Assembly (NCBI RefSeq): GCF_001458115.1
Contig: NZ_CZRP01000011.1
Span: 248,001-312,000 of the forward strand
Reading direction: 5' to 3'
Origin: Gracilibacillus massiliensis
GTDB taxonomy: Bacteria; Bacillota; Bacilli; Bacillales; Amphibacillaceae
Length of the DNA: 64,000 bases
In this document: in pieces, positions 8,348 through 17,126 of the stretch
How positions within the stretch are numbered: the first letter of the stretch is position 1
Layout of the letters: each line of letters starts with the position of its first letter
Notes under the pieces: generated by a model
What the model was told of the DNA's origin: nothing
The model's input: the letters and a program-made list of their open reading frames with translations, nothing else
Databases searched by the model: none
Made by a program: the position numbers and the translations under genes

Positions 8348-10141
8348 ATGTTGTACCCGATTACAACGGAAACAAGAGGACAAGTGGATTTAAACGGTAT
8401 TTGGAATTTTAAAATCGATGAAGGAAATGGCTTTGATGAAAAATGGTATCAACAGCCATTAGAAAATGCGATGTCAATGGCTGTTCCATCTTCTTATAAT
8501 GATGTTGCAGTTACAAAAGAACTTCGAAACCATGTTGGTTGGGTATGGTATGAGCGTTCTTTTACGGTTCCGAATTATATGTTAAATGAGCGAATTGTAC
8601 TTCGGTTTGGCTCGGCAACACATTTTGCCAAAGTGTATGTTAATGGTCAATTGATTACTGAACATAAAGGTGGCTTTACACCTTTTGAAGCAGAACTTAA
8701 CGATTTTGTATCAAAAGGGAAAAATCGTGTTACCGTAGCAGTTAATAATATTGTGGATGAATCGACATTACCAGTTGGTATCTATAAAGAAGAAGAGGTA
8801 GAGGGATTAGGAAAAGTTGTTCAAAATTCTCCAAACTTTGACTTTTTTAATTATGCAGGTCTTCATCGTCCAGTTAAAATCTATACGACTCCTAAGACGT
8901 ATGTCGAGGATATTACCGTTGTAACGGATATTATCGGTGATCAAGGTGTAATTGATTATCAATTAGAAGTAAATGGAATTGTGGACGATGTTCAAATCTC
9001 CATTTTTGATGAAGATGATCAAAAAGTAGCTAGTGCATCTGGCGAAAAAGGAAAGATTACGATTGAAAACGCTAAATTATGGGAACCACTAAATGCCTAT
9101 TTGTATACGATGCGTATTGAGTTAAATGGAGCAAATGACGTTTATGAGCAACCGGTTGGAATCCGAACAGTGGAAGTTAAAAATGGTCAATTTTTAATTA
9201 ATGACAAACCGTTTTATTTTAAAGGATTTGGAAAACACGAAGATACACCAATTCATGGTAGAGGTTTTAATGAAGCGAGTAATGTCATGGATTTTAATTT
9301 AATTAAATGGATCGGTGCTAACTCTTTCCGTACTGCCCATTATCCTTATTCAGAAGAAATCATGCGTTTGGCTGACCGGGAAGGTATTGTGGTAATTGAC
9401 GAGACGCCAGCAGTTGGGGTGCATTTGAATTTCATGGCAACTTTGTTATCCAATGCTGAAAAATGAAAAACGTTTGAAGAAATTCAAACATTTGAGCATC
9501 ATCAAGATGTAATTCGTGAATTAATTGCAAGAGATAAAAATCATCCATCAGTTGTAATGTGGTCGGTTGCAAATGAGCCTGCTTCTGAAGAAGAGGGAGC
9601 CTATGAATATTTCAAACCGCTAGTAGAATTAGCTAAGGAACTCGATCCCCAATCTAGACCCGTTACTATCGTTACATTAATGATGGCAACACCGGATAAA
9701 GATAAAATTGCGGAGTTGATCGATGTATTGGCGCTTAATCGTTATTACGGTTGGTATGTAGATGGTGGTAATTTAGAGTTAGCTAAAATTCACCTGCGTC
9801 AAGAACTAGAGGCTTGGAATAAACGATGCCCAGGAAAGCCGATTATGTTTACGGAGTATGGGGCAGATACGGTTGCAGGCTTTCATGATATTGATTCGAT
9901 TATGTTCACAGAAGAGTATCAAGTTGCGTATTATCGAGCTAACCATGAAGTGTTTGACGAATTCGATAACTTTATTGGTGAACAAGTATTGAACTTCGCC
10001 GATTTCGAAACAAGTCAAGGAGTTATTCGCGTACAAGGGAATAAAAAAGGGATATTCACAAGAGATCGCAAACCGAAAGCAGTTGCTTTTGATTTGAGAA
10101 ATCGTTGGACAAACATTCCAGAGTTCGGTTACAAACAATAA
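8348..10141 (+). pseudogene. uidA: Beta-glucuronidase (GH2) gene interrupted by an in-frame TGA
   Basis: Read through one TGA at 9464-9466 (codon 373), this frame gives 597 residues, close to E. coli UidA (603). The first part (372 codons) carries the sugar-binding domain, the Ig-like domain and the start of the TIM barrel ([19 protein letters not shown]). The second part continues directly with [20 protein letters not shown], then acid/base E410 (WSVANEP) and nucleophile E503 (MFTEYGA). Both catalytic glutamates lie after the stop, so the short product should be inactive. There is no frameshift and all other motifs are intact, so the mutation is recent, a sequencing error, or read through. 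RBS AGAGAGGTG precedes ATG. The product would release glucuronic acid from glycans. Confidence 0.85.
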
Positions 10142-10186
10142 TGATATGCTTGGTTATGCTGTTAGGTGGTACCCAAGCAAAATAAC

Positions 10187-10253
10187 AACTTAATTAGTTT
10201 GTTTTTCCAACAAATAAAATAACGAACATTAATTTAAGATGTAAGCGGATAAA
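10187..10253 (+). promoter_or_regulatory. Operator-like and cre-like sites before the GPH transporter gene
   Basis: ACTTAATTAGTTTGTTT (from 10188) repeats the sequence at the operator before the glucuronidase (ACTTAATTAATTTGTTT, 8229-8245) and is followed by CCAACAAA, so the two genes probably share a regulator. Bases 10239-10253 (ATGTAAGCGGATAAA) fit the cre consensus with one mismatch. A clear -35/-10 pair was not found. Confidence 0.5.
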
Positions 10254-10275
10254 TAAAGAGAATTGAGGGGATAAT

Positions 10276-11748
10276 ATGTCGAAACAAGAAATGGAATCAA
10301 GATATCATACAGCAAAGAATTGGCAGATTGCTTTATTTGCCTTAAATAATACAGCAACGAATTTGTACCTTTTTGCTATGACTTTTGTAACCTATTATGC
10401 AACAGGTATCGCTGGATTAACCGTTGTGGTAGTAAGTACAATTCTAGCGTCAATGAGAGCATTTGATGCAATAACAGATCCAATTATCGGTTTTATTATT
10501 GATAAAACAGAAACAAAGTTTGGTAAGTTCCGACCGATCCAATTAATTGGTAACGTTGTCTTGCTAACATCTTTTATAGCGATGTATAGTATTCATCATT
10601 TACCAGACAATCTGCAACTGATTGGTTTTATTGTGACACATGCGATCTATATTTTAGGTTACACGATGCAAACATCAGTAACAAGAGCAGCACAAACAGT
10701 ATTAACCAATGATCCGAAGCAACGTCCATTGTTTACGATATTTGATTCCATTTATAATGCGTCATTATTTTCACTAGGTCAAATTTATGTTTCTTCCTAT
10801 TTAGTTGGAAAACATGGTGAAGATTTTCCGATGCCATTATTTGTTGAATTAAATACGTTAGTAGTCATTGTGTCATTAACGTTTACGATATTAGCAATTA
10901 TTGCAATTCGTTCTAAAGACCGCAAAGAATTTTACGGTCTCGCAGATATTAATGTACAAACACGTTTCCGTGATTACTGGCCAGTATTAAAGAAAAACCG
11001 AGCAATGCAAATGCTTGTTATTTCAGCGTCTACAGATAAACTGGCTGCACAAGCTATGCAACAACAAGCCGTTAATGTCATGTTATTTGGTATTTTGTTA
11101 GGTAACTTTGCATTAAGTGGTACGATTAATTTAATCATTTTAGTTCCAAGTTTGCTTATTACATTCTTAGGTGTAGGTTATGCAAGAAAAACAGGACTAA
11201 AGAAGTCACTAGTACGTTTTTCTTGGGTTGGGGTAATTTCGTTCATTGCCATTATCGGATTATTTATGGTAGTGGATGATCCACAAGTGGCTAACTTTGA
11301 GAGTATCGGCTTTGTTACGATATTATTCTTAATTCTGTACAGTATTGGTCGAGGTGTATCCACATTAACACCATCGATTGTTATTCCGATGATTGCCGAT
11401 GCATCTGACTATGAAACCTATCGTTCAGGGCGTTACGTTCCAGGTATGATGTCAGCGCTGTTCTCATTTGTTGATAAATTAGTATCTTCATTAGCACCAG
11501 CCGTAGTTGGCTTTATGGTTGCGATTATCGGTTATCAAAATGAATTTCCGCAGATTGGCGAAACCTTGACGCCTGATTTATTTGTGATGACGCTAGTGTT
11601 AGCGTTTGGTATTCCAATTGCAGGCTGGTTAATTTCGATTTTAGCAATGAAATTCTATCCATTAGATGAACATAAGATGAAAGAGATCCAAGAAGAAATT
11701 GCGAAAGTGAAGGAAGAAAAATCAGATATAGTACCTCCTAAACAATAA
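10276..11748 (+). CDS. GPH-family glycoside/cation symporter (UidB/YicJ-like)
   Basis: A 490-residue, about 12-helix transporter of the glycoside-pentoside-hexuronide:cation symporter family (MFS superfamily). Typical features are the N-terminal FALNNTATNLYLFAMTFVTYY region, the DPIIGFIIDKTETKFGKFRP cytoplasmic loop, and the mid-protein ADASDYETYRSGRYVPGM segment. Ribosome site TTGAGGGG precedes ATG. It follows the glucuronidase gene by 134 nt and carries a matching operator half, so import of glucuronides with Na+ or H+ is the likely role. It ends at a strong terminator, closing the sugar island. Confidence 0.9.
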   Translation: MSKQEMESRYHTAKNWQIALFALNNTATNLYLFAMTFVTYYATGIAGLTVVVVSTILASMRAFDAITDPIIGFIIDKTETKFGKFRPIQLIGNVVLLTSFIAMYSIHHLPDNLQLIGFIVTHAIYILGYTMQTSVTRAAQTVLTNDPKQRPLFTIFDSIYNASLFSLGQIYVSSYLVGKHGEDFPMPLFVELNTLVVIVSLTFTILAIIAIRSKDRKEFYGLADINVQTRFRDYWPVLKKNRAMQMLVISASTDKLAAQAMQQQAVNVMLFGILLGNFALSGTINLIILVPSLLITFLGVGYARKTGLKKSLVRFSWVGVISFIAIIGLFMVVDDPQVANFESIGFVTILFLILYSIGRGVSTLTPSIVIPMIADASDYETYRSGRYVPGMMSALFSFVDKLVSSLAPAVVGFMVAIIGYQNEFPQIGETLTPDLFVMTLVLAFGIPIAGWLISILAMKFYPLDEHKMKEIQEEIAKVKEEKSDIVPPKQ

Positions 11749-11759
11749 GAGAAATGTTT

Positions 11760-11797
11760 AAACCCGAACGAAAAAGAATGCTTTTTCGTTCGGGTTT
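11760..11797 (+). terminator. Strong rho-independent terminator after the GPH symporter
   Basis: A perfect 17-bp stem AAACCCGAACGAAAAAG / CTTTTTCGTTCGGGTTT with loop AATG and a trailing T-run. It separates the sugar island from the following ABC operon. Confidence 0.9.
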
Positions 11798-11847
11798 TTA
11801 AATATCAATAGGTTGATTGTCTCATCTGACCACTGATAACTCTACTA

Positions 11848-11856
11848 TGTTATAAT
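11848..11856 (+). promoter_or_regulatory. Extended -10 promoter of the Cnt-like ABC operon
   Basis: TGTTATAAT is an extended -10 (TGn-TATAAT), about 37 nt before the TTG start of the binding-protein gene. Only weak -35 candidates (CTGACC region) lie upstream. No clear Fur or Zur box was recognised. Confidence 0.55.
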
Positions 11857-11892
11857 ATGATTCGGTAATCTTTAAAAAGGAGCACAATCAAG

Positions 11893-13473
11893 TTGAAGAA
11901 AATAACTATTTTACTTATTATATATATATTTATATTAACTGGATGTAACGATAAACTAGAGCCAGAAACAGAAGAAGACACGTTATCACAACTGACGCTA
12001 GCTGTTGGTGGTGAACCAGACAATGGTTTTGATCCGACAACAGGATGGGGAAGATATGGTTCAGCTCTTTTTCAAAGCACGTTATTAGCCTACAATAAAG
12101 ACCTTGAAATTACATATGACTTGGCTACAGACTATCAAGTATCTGAGAATGGCAAATCGTGGACTGTTTTCCTTCGTGAGGATGCTAAGTTTTCAGATGG
12201 TGAATTATTAACAGCGGACGATGTCATTTTTACATTTGAAACTGCTCAACAAACACAATCAATTGTAGATGTAGCAAATATTGCAAAAATCGAAAAAGTA
12301 AATGACTTTGAATTGATCTTCCATCTTTCAGAGCCACAATCGACCTTCGTTCATACCTTACAAACATTAGGAATTGTCCCTGAACATGCCTATGATAGTG
12401 ACTATTCACAAAATCCGATTGGCTCTGGCCCCTATCAATTGGTAGAATGGCGTAAAGGTGAACAATTAATGGTGGAAATAAATTCGCATTATTATGGGAC
12501 AGAGCCAGAATTTAAGCAGCTTACTTTTTTATTTGTAGGAGAAGATCAAGCACTTGCAGCTGCAAAAGCAGGACAAGTTGATGTGTTGTCAGTTCCGATC
12601 ACGATGTCGAATCAAGAAATAGAAGGAATGGAACGTCTCTCCTTTCAAAGCGTCGATAACCGTGGTGTAATGTTACCTTTCCCACAACCAGGCATAAATG
12701 AAGAAGGACAACCAATCGGAAATGATATCACATCTGATCCTGCGATTCGGCGAGCTCTCAATTATGCCGTGGACCGCCAGGCGATTGTTGATGGTGTCCT
12801 GGATGGAGAGGGAACGATTGCTTATTCTAGTGTTGACCGATTACCATGGCAAAATCCGGAGGTTATGATTGACGATGGTGACACTGAAAAAGCAGAGCAA
12901 ATTTTGCTAGAAGCAGGTTGGCAGCGAGGAACGGATGATTTTTTTGAAAAAGATGGTAAGAAAGCGAGCTTGACGTTATATTACCCAACAGATGACCAAA
13001 TGAGACAATCACTCTCACTTGTTTTTGCCGATATGATCACTGAGTTTGGTATCGAGGTAATAACAGAAGGAGCTAGCTGGAATGAAATTGAGGAGCAAAT
13101 GCATGCACATCCTGTAATGATGGGGTGGGGCAGTCATAACCCGACAGAATTATATTCATTGTATCATTCTGATATACAGGGGATCGATTATTATAATGCC
13201 AATTATTATCAAAATGAAAAGGTCGATCAATATTTAGATCAAGCATTATCTGCTAGTTCAGAAGAAGAGGCATATAACTACTGGCAATTAGCCCAGTGGG
13301 ACGGGGAAACAGGCATGAGTGTGATAGGTGATGCTCCGTGGGTTTGGTTGGTCAATTTAAACCATATTTACTTTGTGAATGAAGATGTGGATATTGGCGA
13401 ACAGAAAGTGCAACCACATGGTCACGGCTGGCCGATAACCGATTTTATTACGGAATGGCAACAGGTAGATTAA
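11893..13473 (+). CDS. Family 5 ABC substrate-binding lipoprotein (CntA/NikA-like)
   Basis: A 526-residue binding protein of the peptide/nickel family. Signal peptide with lipobox LTGC, then the SBP_bac_5 core (LTLAVGGEPDNGFDPTTGWG; SDGELLTADDVIFTFE; GSGPYQLVEW; RRALNYAVDRQAI). Features such as GWGRYG near the start, NRGVMLPFP in the middle and GWGSHNPTELYSLYHS late resemble CntA/Opp1A of staphylococci, which binds Ni/Co/Zn-staphylopine; this resemblance is from memory and not aligned. The TTG start has AAAAAGGAGC in front. First gene of a five-gene operon in the order cntA-B-C-D-F. No metallophore synthesis genes are in the window. Confidence 0.75.
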   Translation: MKKITILLIIYIFILTGCNDKLEPETEEDTLSQLTLAVGGEPDNGFDPTTGWGRYGSALFQSTLLAYNKDLEITYDLATDYQVSENGKSWTVFLREDAKFSDGELLTADDVIFTFETAQQTQSIVDVANIAKIEKVNDFELIFHLSEPQSTFVHTLQTLGIVPEHAYDSDYSQNPIGSGPYQLVEWRKGEQLMVEINSHYYGTEPEFKQLTFLFVGEDQALAAAKAGQVDVLSVPITMSNQEIEGMERLSFQSVDNRGVMLPFPQPGINEEGQPIGNDITSDPAIRRALNYAVDRQAIVDGVLDGEGTIAYSSVDRLPWQNPEVMIDDGDTEKAEQILLEAGWQRGTDDFFEKDGKKASLTLYYPTDDQMRQSLSLVFADMITEFGIEVITEGASWNEIEEQMHAHPVMMGWGSHNPTELYSLYHSDIQGIDYYNANYYQNEKVDQYLDQALSASSEEEAYNYWQLAQWDGETGMSVIGDAPWVWLVNLNHIYFVNEDVDIGEQKVQPHGHGWPITDFITEWQQVD

Positions 13474-13488
13474 GATAGAAAGAAGACG

Positions 13489-14472
13489 GTGAAACGGATG
13501 GTACTATTTATGATCAAGAAACTATTACGATTACTAACATTACTAGTAGCTGTAAGCTTCCTAACCTTTTTACTTATCAGTTTGTCACCTATCGATCCTG
13601 TTCGTGCATATATCGGTGCAGACATGCTACTCGTTAGTCAAGAGCAGCGGGGAATGATTGAGGCGTATTGGGGGTTAGACCAGCCGATAATCAATCAGTA
13701 TTTTCAATGGGTAGCAAGTCTTGTGACAGGTGATTTCGGTACTTCGCTGATTCATCGTGCACCTGTAATTGACGTGATTATGGATCGCTTTTTATCATCT
13801 ATTATTTTAATTGCGCTTGCTTGGTTGGCTTCTGGTCTATTTGGTATCGTCTTAGGATCAATAGCAGCTATGAAAAAAGGGTCCTGGCTAGATCATGTTA
13901 TAAAAGGGTATTGTTACGTGCTTTTGTCGACCCCAGGTTTCTGGTTAGGATTACTTTTATTAATGGTCTTTTCGGTTTGGTTAGGTATATTTCCGACAGG
14001 TTTGAGTGCGCCGATTGGAGTTACCGCAACAGAGGTCACCTTTATAGATCTCGTCTACTATGCTATTTTACCTGCAGCAACTTTAAGTATCATCGGGGTT
14101 GCCAATGTCTGTTTACATACTCGAGAAAAATTAGTAGAAGTGCTAAATACTCCATACATTTTGCAAGCAAGAGCAAACGGTTATACTGGATATAAATTAT
14201 TTTTCAGGCATGGTTTGCGCAATATGATCTTACCGGCCATATCCGTACATTTTGCTTCTTTTGGGGAATTATTTGGAGGTGCCATTCTAGCTGAGCAAGT
14301 TTTTAGTTATCCTGGATTAGGTGAGGCAATTGTGGAAGCCGGTCTGAACGGAGATGTTCCGTTATTTTTAGCGATCGTTTTAATTAGCGCTTGCTTTGTG
14401 TTTGCTGGGAGTTGGATAGCAGATACACTCTATTACATGTTAGACCCTCGTTTGCGTAAAGGGGGAAGTTAA
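13489..14472 (+). CDS. ABC transporter permease, peptide/nickel family (CntB-like)
   Basis: A 327-residue DppB/NikB-type permease: N-terminal helix and TFLLISLSPIDPVRAYIG, then five more helices and the conserved C-terminal ATPase-contact loop (ILQARANGYTGYKLFFRHGL; GGAILAEQVFSYPGLGEA). Start chosen at GTG 13489; in-frame ATGs at 13498 and 13510 are possible, as the ribosome site (GAAAGAAG) is weak. It is 15 nt after the binding protein and 2 nt before the second permease, as expected for one transcript. Confidence 0.88.
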   Translation: MKRMVLFMIKKLLRLLTLLVAVSFLTFLLISLSPIDPVRAYIGADMLLVSQEQRGMIEAYWGLDQPIINQYFQWVASLVTGDFGTSLIHRAPVIDVIMDRFLSSIILIALAWLASGLFGIVLGSIAAMKKGSWLDHVIKGYCYVLLSTPGFWLGLLLLMVFSVWLGIFPTGLSAPIGVTATEVTFIDLVYYAILPAATLSIIGVANVCLHTREKLVEVLNTPYILQARANGYTGYKLFFRHGLRNMILPAISVHFASFGELFGGAILAEQVFSYPGLGEAIVEAGLNGDVPLFLAIVLISACFVFAGSWIADTLYYMLDPRLRKGGS

Positions 14473-14474
14473 AC

Positions 14475-15284
14475 TTGAAAAAACAATGGATGATCCCGTT
14501 AATTGTGTTTATTTGTCTATACCTAACCTCATTTTTTATTGATAAAAATACGATCGGGATAAATTTGCAAATAAAAAATCAGGCACCTAGCTTCAATCAT
14601 CTGTTTGGTACCGATTGGCTTGGTCGTGATATGTTGAACAGGACGCTAAAAGGACTGCAATTAAGTATGATGATTGGGTTATTAACAGCTTTGTTATCTA
14701 CATTTTTGGGACTCGTTTTAAGCTTAGTATCTTCTATTAATAAAATGTTAGATAAAATCGTGACATGGTTGATTGATTTGTTTTTGAGTTTGCCACATCT
14801 TGTCACCCTTATTCTGATTACATTCGTTTTAGGTGGAGGATTAAAAGGTGTAGTGGTTGGTCTAATGCTAACTCACTGGCCAGTGATTACTAGAGTGTTA
14901 CGCGCGGAATTATTGCAATTAAAAGAAATGCCATATGTTCAACTATCAAAACAGTTAGGAAAACCGTTTTGGTGGAGAGCGAGACATCATTTTCTACCAC
15001 ACCTTGTGCCCCAATTGTTGGTAGGTTTTACTCTGATTTTTCCTCATGCGATTTTGCATGAAGCGGCCATCACTTTTCTAGGCTTTGGCTTATCAGCCGA
15101 GGAGCCAGCGATTGGTATTATTTTGTCAGAATCGATGCAATATTTATCAGCAGGTATGTGGTGGTTGGCATTTTTCCCTGGCCTTTTGTTATTAATGATG
15201 ATCATCATCTTTCAGCGATTTGCTAATACATTAAAAGATTATTTTGGAAGGGATCGTGCATATGATGAGCATGTTAACGATTGA
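14475..15284 (+). CDS. ABC transporter permease, peptide/nickel family (CntC-like)
   Basis: A 269-residue DppC/NikC-type permease, with the typical HLFGTDWLGRDMLNR motif near the N-terminus and the conserved EAAITFLGFGLSAEEPAIG motif near the C-terminus. TTG start with GGGGGAAG just before it. The last 23 bases overlap the following ATPase gene, which implies translational coupling. Confidence 0.88.
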   Translation: MKKQWMIPLIVFICLYLTSFFIDKNTIGINLQIKNQAPSFNHLFGTDWLGRDMLNRTLKGLQLSMMIGLLTALLSTFLGLVLSLVSSINKMLDKIVTWLIDLFLSLPHLVTLILITFVLGGGLKGVVVGLMLTHWPVITRVLRAELLQLKEMPYVQLSKQLGKPFWWRARHHFLPHLVPQLLVGFTLIFPHAILHEAAITFLGFGLSAEEPAIGIILSESMQYLSAGMWWLAFFPGLLLLMMIIIFQRFANTLKDYFGRDRAYDEHVND

Positions 15285-15996
15285 ACAACTATCGATTTTT
15301 CATCAAAAAACAAACCATAAACTATTAGATTCTGTTGATTTGTCTGTAGATGAAGGTGAGATCGTAGCATTAGTCGGTGCTAGTGGTTCAGGAAAAAGTC
15401 TGATTGCTCAAGCGATATTACAGCTCTTACCTGATAATCTTAGACAAACAGGTAAGCTCTATTATCGAGGTCGACCAATTTCAAAAAATGATCGAGGACG
15501 AATGATTTCCTTAATACCACAATCAGTTGAAGCTTTAGATCCGTTAATGAAAGTCGGAAAACAAGTTTCTGATTCTGAACATAAGGTAGTAGATTTATTG
15601 CAGAAATTGGGTCTCGAAGTAGAAATATCTCAACGTTATCCTTTCCAATTATCTGGTGGTCAGGCTCGACGAATATTAGTCGCGATTGCACTTGGTAGTG
15701 CTGCGAAAGTAGTAATTGCCGATGAACCAACGCCAGGTTTAGATGAAGATGCGAAAGCGGACATGTTGTCGTTGTTAAAAGAAGTGAAAGAATCCGGCAA
15801 GTCGATACTATTGATTACACATGATTATGATGCTGCTGTCGAATTAGCTGATCGAATCGCAGTAATAAAGGACGGGAAAATAATCGAAAACACGCTTAAA
15901 GAAAATTTTGCAGGAAATGCTGAGAGGCTATCCCATCCTTTTACAAAAGCTTTATGGCAGGCATTACCTAAAAATCTATTTATAAGGGGCCTTTAA
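15262..15996 (+). CDS. ABC transporter ATPase (CntD-like)
   Basis: About 244 residues with Walker A (GASGSGKSL), Q-loop (IPQS), signature LSGGQARR, Walker B (KVVIADEPTPGLD) and the switch His (LLITHD). Start ATG 15262 fits GGAAGGG about 9 nt upstream; 15265 and 15271 are alternatives. It lacks the long C-terminal oligopeptide-transporter extension, so it is slightly short for an OppD-type subunit (usually about 320) but normal for NikD/CntD. The next ATPase gene begins on the base after its stop. Confidence 0.88.
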   Translation: MMSMLTIEQLSIFHQKTNHKLLDSVDLSVDEGEIVALVGASGSGKSLIAQAILQLLPDNLRQTGKLYYRGRPISKNDRGRMISLIPQSVEALDPLMKVGKQVSDSEHKVVDLLQKLGLEVEISQRYPFQLSGGQARRILVAIALGSAAKVVIADEPTPGLDEDAKADMLSLLKEVKESGKSILLITHDYDAAVELADRIAVIKDGKIIENTLKENFAGNAERLSHPFTKALWQALPKNLFIRGL

Positions 15997-16620
15997 ATGT
16001 TAAAGATTAAAGATATATCTTACACATTACCTAACCATTTGTCTCTTTTTCGAAACATTTCATTGTCAATCAATAGTGAAGAAATAATAGGGTTGAGTGG
16101 TAAAAGCGGACTCGGAAAAACTACCCTAGCAAAAATTGTGGCAGGATACATACGTGCAGATCATGGTGATATAAATGTGCAACAAAAAAAAGACAAGCCC
16201 CATCCTGTCCAATTAATTTGGCAAAATCCTGAGCAGGCGGTCAATCCGAAATGGCGAATCGATAAGATATTAGCAGAAGCAGGTACGCTCGATCCATCCA
16301 TAATAAAAAAGTTAAAAATTTCAGAGGAATGGTTACATCGTTACCCTGAACAACTTTCTGGAGGGGAGTTACAACGAGTATGTATTGCGAGGTGTTTGTT
16401 AGCACGACCAGAATTTATCATAGCGGATGAAATGACTACGATGTTAGATCCAATATCACAAGCAGAAATTTTTAAAATGCTACTAGAACACGTTCAAACT
16501 AATCATATCGGATTATTAATTATTAGTCATGATAAGATTTTATTAAACAATCTTTGTGATAAAGTAATAGATTTTAAACAATTAATGAAACCAAAGAAAG
16601 AGATTAATCGTATACAATAA
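15997..16620 (+). CDS. ABC transporter ATPase (CntF-like)
   Basis: A short 207-residue ATPase with Walker A (GKSGLGKTT), Q-loop (WQNPEQAVNP), signature LSGGELQR, Walker B (PEFIIADEMTTMLDP) and switch His (LLIISHD). It lacks the C-terminal zinc-type extension of DppF/OppF and resembles the compact NikE/CntF. Last gene of the operon; AAGGGGC serves as ribosome site. Together with the preceding ATPase it should form a heterodimer powering the two permeases. Confidence 0.87.
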   Translation: MLKIKDISYTLPNHLSLFRNISLSINSEEIIGLSGKSGLGKTTLAKIVAGYIRADHGDINVQQKKDKPHPVQLIWQNPEQAVNPKWRIDKILAEAGTLDPSIIKKLKISEEWLHRYPEQLSGGELQRVCIARCLLARPEFIIADEMTTMLDPISQAEIFKMLLEHVQTNHIGLLIISHDKILLNNLCDKVIDFKQLMKPKKEINRIQ

Positions 16621-16643
16621 TAAGCATAGAAAGGGTGAAACTA

Positions 16644-17126
16644 ATGAGAGAACAACCAAATGAAAGAATCGCTACAGATGCGGTGAAAGCTTGGCAATTA
16701 ACAGCACACCTTATTGCAATTATTCCGTTGTTATTAACAATTGCCGCTTTTGTAGTCAATTATTATTTTGAACCTTTTCCATACTGGATTGGAATTATCC
16801 TTGCAGCTATTACTATAGTAGAATGGGGAATTACTGCGTTTTTGATTCCAAAGTTGCGATGGAGAAGATGGCGCTATCAGATTTATGACCAAGAAGTATA
16901 CATACAACACGGTATCTTAATTGTTACAAGAACCGTTGTTCCAATGATACGTGTTCAACATGTTGATACCCAACAAGGGCCTATCTTGAAAAAATACGGT
17001 TTATCTACATTGGAGATATCGACAGCGGCCACAACGCATGAAATACCTGCATTATTAGAAGAAGAAGCGGCCGATTTACGTGACCAAATATCAGAGTTAG
17101 CGAGGGTGGAACAAGATGATGTCTGA
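16644..17126 (+). CDS. ydbS: bPH2-domain membrane protein (YdbS-like)
   Basis: About 160 residues: two N-terminal membrane helices (LIAIIPLLLTIAAFVVNYYF; IGIILAAITIVEWGI) followed by a bacterial PH domain (DUF304) with the hallmark VPMIRVQHVDTQQGPILKKYGLSTLEI. GTG 16635 is in frame but GAAAGGGTG fits ATG 16644. The stop overlaps the start of the YdbT-like gene by 11 nt, the same pair order as ydbS-ydbT of B. subtilis, where the proteins have been linked to resistance to certain peptides; the function here is inferred from that. Confidence 0.85.
   Translation: MREQPNERIATDAVKAWQLTAHLIAIIPLLLTIAAFVVNYYFEPFPYWIGIILAAITIVEWGITAFLIPKLRWRRWRYQIYDQEVYIQHGILIVTRTVVPMIRVQHVDTQQGPILKKYGLSTLEISTAATTHEIPALLEEEAADLRDQISELARVEQDDV

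Noticed and set aside
9464-9466. TGA as a selenocysteine codon or programmed readthrough
   Set aside because: No selenocysteine-insertion hairpin was seen after it, the position is not an active-site residue, and GH2 enzymes do not use selenocysteine.
9557-10141. Second half of the glucuronidase as an independent gene
   Set aside because: It has no ribosome site at codon 404 and would start inside the TIM barrel; it is the continuation of the interrupted frame.
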